From Chitinophaga pinensis (GTDB lineage: Bacteria > Bacteroidota > Bacteroidia > Chitinophagales > Chitinophagaceae), in contig CALQSB010000026.1 in NCBI GenBank assembly GCA_943333125.1, positions 1 through 42,906 on the forward strand: DNA of 42,906 nt, in the 5' to 3' direction. The notes under the pieces are model-generated. The model saw only the letters and a list, made by a program, of their open reading frames with translations, did not search any database and had not been told where the DNA came from. The first letter of the stretch is position 1. Each line of letters starts with the position of its first letter. The position numbers were made by a program, and so were the translations under genes. Shown here piece by piece: positions 39,342 to 42,906 of this stretch.

Positions 39342-41468
39342 TGTAAAGTTATTTTTATCAGCAGCACTTCAAACATATTATCAAGCCCCATCGAATACCT
39401 CACAGGCGTAAGTGCAATCAGAGGCGATTTACTCAGAAAAGAATTAAGCATTTTTACTTTCAGGGATTTACTCGAACATTATCCATTAAGACATATCGAT
39501 AAAACTAAAGTAGAGAAAATAGGATCACTGAGTTACAATAGTGATTATGTTCAGGTTGCCGGAAAATTATTGGACATGCAAATGCATGGCGAACGAAGGA
39601 GCAAAAGGTTAATCGTTCACTTGCAGGATAATACTGGCATCATAGAACTCGTTTGGTTTCAGGGAATAAACTGGATAGAAAAATTACTTCAGGTTGGTCA
39701 TGTGTATCTGGTATTTGGAAAGGTTAGTTTTTTTATGGGCAAGCCGCAGATTTCTCATCCCGAAATCGAAGTGTACACTCCACTGAATGCAACAGGTAAA
39801 TCTTTTTTAGAACCCATTTATTCTTCTACAGAAAAATTAAAATCAAAAGGACTTAATGGTAAAGCCTTCGGAAAACTGACGCAGGAACTATTCAAAAAAA
39901 TCACAGAGAAAGATGTGCCCGAAAATTTGCCGGCATCTTTATTGTTGCAATATAAACTCATAAATCGGTTTGATGCTTTTCAGCAAATCCACATGCCTGC
40001 CAATGAAAATAATTATCATCAGGCGATACGTCGTTTGAAATTTGAAGAGTTTTTCTTCGCACAGTTTTCTATTCAGTTAATCAAAATAAGCCGGCACCAT
40101 TTCAGTAAAGGATTGCCATTTGAAAAAGTAGGTCCCTTGTTTAATCAGTTTTATGAAAATGATTTGCCCTTTCAATTAACCAATGCACAAAAAAATGTAA
40201 TCAGAGAAATAAGAAAAGATACAGCAAGCGGAAAACAGATGAACCGGCTGCTGCAAGGTGATGTCGGCAGTGGAAAAACAATGGTAGCGTTATTGTCGAT
40301 ATTAATTGCAATAGATAACGGTTATCAGGCTGTGCTGATGGCTCCCACAGAAATATTAGCTCAGCAGCATTATAATACGATTGCCCATCAGTTAAAAAAT
40401 ATTTCTGTAAATATTCAATTACTAACAGGTTCTTCAACTGCAAAAATGCGCAAGCCAATTCTTGAAGGTTGCGAGCAAGGCACAGTAGATATTTTAATCG
40501 GTACCCATGCAATTATAGAAGACAAGGTGGTATTTAAACAGCTTGGTTTTGCAGTAGTGGATGAACAACATAAATTTGGTGTTGCACAGAGAGCTAAACT
40601 CTGGAAGAAAAATTTAATTCCTCCTCATGTTTTGGTAATGACAGCTACACCAATTCCGCGAACGCTTGCCCTTACTGTTTATGGAGATCTTGATTATAGT
40701 GTGATTGATGAACTTCCTCCAGGCCGCAAACCTATCACAACTACCCATCGGTATGAAAATGCACGGCCACAAACGATGGATTTTATTAAAGAACAACTTT
40801 CATTGGGAAGACAAGCCTACATCATTTATCCATTAATAGAAGAAAGCAGCAAACTGGATTATGAAAATCTCATGAAAGGATACGAAGAAGTAAAATCTTT
40901 TTTTCCGGAACCTAAATACTGGATAAGTATGGTGCATGGAAAACAGCCTGCTAATCAAAAAGAGGCCAATATGCAAAGGTTTGTAAATGCAGATACTCAT
41001 ATTCTTGTGGGCACCACAGTTATTGAAGTCGGCGTGAATGTTCCTAATGCCAGTGTAATGGTTATCGAGAGTGCAGAAAAATTTGGGTTATCACAACTTC
41101 ATCAGTTAAGGGGCCGGGTTGGCCGGGGCGCCGATAAAAGTTATTGCATTTTACTTACCGGTCAGAAACTTTCAGCTGATGCAAGAGAAAGACTTAAGAT
41201 AATGGTAAGTACCAACGATGGATTTAAAATTGCAGAAAAAGATCTTGAAATCAGAGGGCCCGGAGAAATAGAGGGCACCCGTCAAAGTGGAGCCCTACAA
41301 TTTAAATTGGCCAGTATTGTAGATGATAAACCAATGCTGGAAGTGGCCAGAAATGCAGTAGCTCAAATACTGGAAAATGATTATGAATTAAAAAATGAAG
41401 AAAATCAATCACTGAAAAGCTATATTCAATCACAAAGAGGGAAAACCGGATGGAGTAAAATTGCATGA
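39339..41468 (+). CDS. recG: ATP-dependent DNA helicase RecG
   Basis: 709 residues from TTG at 39339; the usual N-terminal motif is SSPIEYLTGVSAIRGDLLRKEL. A wedge/OB domain follows (~60-160: YVQVAGKLLDMQMHGERR, HLQDNTGIIELVWFQG). Helicase motifs: LQGDVGSGKTMVALL, APTEILAQQH, GTHAIIEDKV, DEQHKFGVAQR, TATPIPRTLAL, VHGKQP, GTTVIEVGVNVPNAS and HQLRGRVGRG. It remodels stalled forks and recombination junctions. No ATG or GTG exists near the N-terminus, and the TTG lies inside a promoter-like element, so the real start may be ATT or ATC a few codons later. Confidence 0.92.
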   Translation: MCKVIFISSTSNILSSPIEYLTGVSAIRGDLLRKELSIFTFRDLLEHYPLRHIDKTKVEKIGSLSYNSDYVQVAGKLLDMQMHGERRSKRLIVHLQDNTGIIELVWFQGINWIEKLLQVGHVYLVFGKVSFFMGKPQISHPEIEVYTPLNATGKSFLEPIYSSTEKLKSKGLNGKAFGKLTQELFKKITEKDVPENLPASLLLQYKLINRFDAFQQIHMPANENNYHQAIRRLKFEEFFFAQFSIQLIKISRHHFSKGLPFEKVGPLFNQFYENDLPFQLTNAQKNVIREIRKDTASGKQMNRLLQGDVGSGKTMVALLSILIAIDNGYQAVLMAPTEILAQQHYNTIAHQLKNISVNIQLLTGSSTAKMRKPILEGCEQGTVDILIGTHAIIEDKVVFKQLGFAVVDEQHKFGVAQRAKLWKKNLIPPHVLVMTATPIPRTLALTVYGDLDYSVIDELPPGRKPITTTHRYENARPQTMDFIKEQLSLGRQAYIIYPLIEESSKLDYENLMKGYEEVKSFFPEPKYWISMVHGKQPANQKEANMQRFVNADTHILVGTTVIEVGVNVPNASVMVIESAEKFGLSQLHQLRGRVGRGADKSYCILLTGQKLSADARERLKIMVSTNDGFKIAEKDLEIRGPGEIEGTRQSGALQFKLASIVDDKPMLEVARNAVAQILENDYELKNEENQSLKSYIQSQRGKTGWSKIA

Positions 41469-41551
41469 TTATTATCATCAGCAAATTCAGCAGTACATAC
41501 AATTACTTATTGACTGTTTTGATTTTTATAGCTAATTTGTAAGAAAAAACA

Positions 41552-42906
41552 TTGTTCACCATTCTTAAAATATCATTTACGTTCTTCCTTGTTTTTTTAT
41601 ACGGGATGGTAATTGCTCAAATGGAATTTGTAGAAAATAAAGGGCAATGGGATAATCATTTAAAATACAAAGGAGATTTTGCTTCAGGTTCTTTTTTCCT
41701 GGAAGATCAGGGATTTTCAGTGTTATTAAATAACCCACAGGACTGGAACCGCATTACATCTGCAATGCACGGAAGAAAAGACGCTTCACAAAATCTTAAT
41801 GAAAAAATCACCCTTCATTCATTTGTATATCGGGTTGAGTTTTTAGGGTCATCTAGCAAGCCAAAAAGAGTTCCCGAAAAGCCAATTAACACTTACAATA
41901 ATTATTTTATCGGAAATGATAAATCCAAATGGGCCGGGGGCTGTAAAATCTACCAGGCAATATCTTATAAAAATATTTATCCCAATATTGATATCCGTTA
42001 TTATTCGGAAGGGGATAAACTTAAGTATGATTTTATACTGTATCCAGGTGCTGATCCATCATTAATAGCTATGAAGTATAGTGGCCCGGAAAAGTTATCT
42101 GTAAAAAATGATCAGTTAATTATTCACACTTCTATAGGAGAGGTGAAAGAACTTTATCCCTATTGTTATCAGCCCGATCAAACAGGAAAAAGAGAAGAAG
42201 TAGGGTGCACTTATGTGGTTAAAGAAAATGTAGTAAGTTTTCAGATAAAAAATTACGACAAGAAAAGAATTATGGTTATTGATCCTGCAATTATTTTTTC
42301 ATCATTCACTGGAAGTGCCGTTGATAACTGGGGTTATACTGCTACTCCTGGTCCGGATGGAAGTTTCTTTGCAGGAGGAATTGCATTTGGAAATGGCTAT
42401 CTTACTTCTCCCGGTGCCTATGAATCAAATTATATGGGCGGTGTAATTGAAGGCGTTTTAAAAGGCCATGATATTGCCATTTTTAAATTCAATGCCAATG
42501 GTACGGACAGGATTTATGCCACGTATCTTGGTGGTAGCGGTAACGAACAGCCGCATAGTATGATCGCAGATAATCAGGGAAATTTAATTGTTGCCGGAAG
42601 ATCTTTTTCTAATGATTATCCCAAAACCATTGCTCAGATTGGCACAGGAGGGAATAATGATATTGTCATCACAAAATTTAATGCAGCAGGAACAGGTATT
42701 ATTGGCTCATTAAAAATTGGAGGTTCTGGAAACGACGGAGTGAATATCAGATCCAAATATGAACTGCCTGATGGTGCTGATCGATTGCGCAGAAATTATG
42801 GCGACGATGCAAGAAGCGAAATTATCATTGATAATAATAATGATATCATTCTGGCATCCTGTACCCAGTCAGCAAATTTTCCTGCACTGGGTAATTCTTT
42901 AAATGC
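41552..42906 (+). CDS. Large secreted DUF7948/SBBP-repeat surface protein, 3' end outside the window
   Basis: The frame is open from a TTG at 41552 to the window edge (451 codons). The signal peptide is FTILKISFTFFLVFLYGMVIAQ, read here as a basic start, hydrophobic core and AQ cleavage. The start of the mature protein (MEFVENKGQWDNHLKYKG) is the classic DUF7948 opening. Then come TYNNYFIGNDKSKWAGG, IYPNIDIRYYSEGDKLKYDF and VIDPAIIFSSFTGS, and SBBP-like repeats (YATYLGGSGNEQPHSMIADNQGNLIVAGRSFS). Such proteins usually end in gliding-motility or T9SS sorting domains, which would lie downstream. A TTG start again lacks an ATG alternative before the signal core. Confidence 0.82.
   Translation, partial: MFTILKISFTFFLVFLYGMVIAQMEFVENKGQWDNHLKYKGDFASGSFFLEDQGFSVLLNNPQDWNRITSAMHGRKDASQNLNEKITLHSFVYRVEFLGSSSKPKRVPEKPINTYNNYFIGNDKSKWAGGCKIYQAISYKNIYPNIDIRYYSEGDKLKYDFILYPGADPSLIAMKYSGPEKLSVKNDQLIIHTSIGEVKELYPYCYQPDQTGKREEVGCTYVVKENVVSFQIKNYDKKRIMVIDPAIIFSSFTGSAVDNWGYTATPGPDGSFFAGGIAFGNGYLTSPGAYESNYMGGVIEGVLKGHDIAIFKFNANGTDRIYATYLGGSGNEQPHSMIADNQGNLIVAGRSFSNDYPKTIAQIGTGGNNDIVITKFNAAGTGIIGSLKIGGSGNDGVNIRSKYELPDGADRLRRNYGDDARSEIIIDNNNDIILASCTQSANFPALGNSLN

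Overview
The window looks like a chromosome segment of a Bacteroidota bacterium, most likely of the Chitinophagales/Chitinophagaceae type. The DNA is AT-rich and promoters fit the Bacteroidota -7 element TAnnTTTG. Shine-Dalgarno sequences are absent. Type IX secretion C-terminal domains, a DUF7948 surface protein, MbnP-family and DUF2490 proteins all point the same way. This is inferred from gene content; no rRNA or tRNA gene is visible.

Layout. 1-0.9 kb: the end of an IS21-type element (four 24-bp repeats) cutting the 3' part of a GH2/malectin glycosidase gene. 1-6.4 kb: a B12-type radical SAM protein, a polyprenyl-phosphate GT2, and a PAP2 phosphatase-GT39 operon (envelope glycan work). 6.5-16.5 kb: an oxidation/copper-flavoured secreted cluster. 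It holds an MsrB-MsrA lipoprotein, an MbnP/MbnH-like di-haem pair, and an operon of a multicopper oxidase-sulfatase fusion, a small lipoprotein, a YHYH protein and a redoxin. 16.6-18.6 kb: a VTC/DUF4956/DUF2490 operon. 18.6-36.9 kb: a stress/anaerobiosis island. 36.9-42.9 kb: Smr, CvfB, a DEAD-box helicase, RecG and the start of a large DUF7948 surface protein.

The island is the most striking part. It carries glycogen phosphorylase-like, pfkB and ldhA genes, an MCE lipid transporter (mlaEFD), two universal stress proteins, Hsp20, cardiolipin-synthase-like PLD, BON, DUF892 ferritin-like, PEBP, thioredoxin (with an in-frame stop) and baeRF genes. Its promoters share an FNR/CRP-type palindrome, TGAY-N4-RTCA. 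Around most of them the palindrome centre lies 33-34 nt upstream of the centre of a TAnnTTTG-like element, which is class II (-41.5) geometry. The genes read as one anaerobic or resting-state programme: glycogen mobilisation, glycolysis, D-lactate fermentation, envelope maintenance and chaperones. No Crp/Fnr gene is inside the window.

Between mlaD and pfkB lies a tandem array of four units with a period of about 143 bp. Each unit has the FNR-type box, the -7 element, a short conserved leader and an intrinsic terminator. I read this as four tandem sibling small RNAs of about 62-64 nt under anaerobic control. The unit nearest pfkB terminates 14 nt before the pfkB start codon and may also act as an attenuating leader. 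This is my best candidate for an undescribed system. All function statements are from reading the sequence, without database searches.
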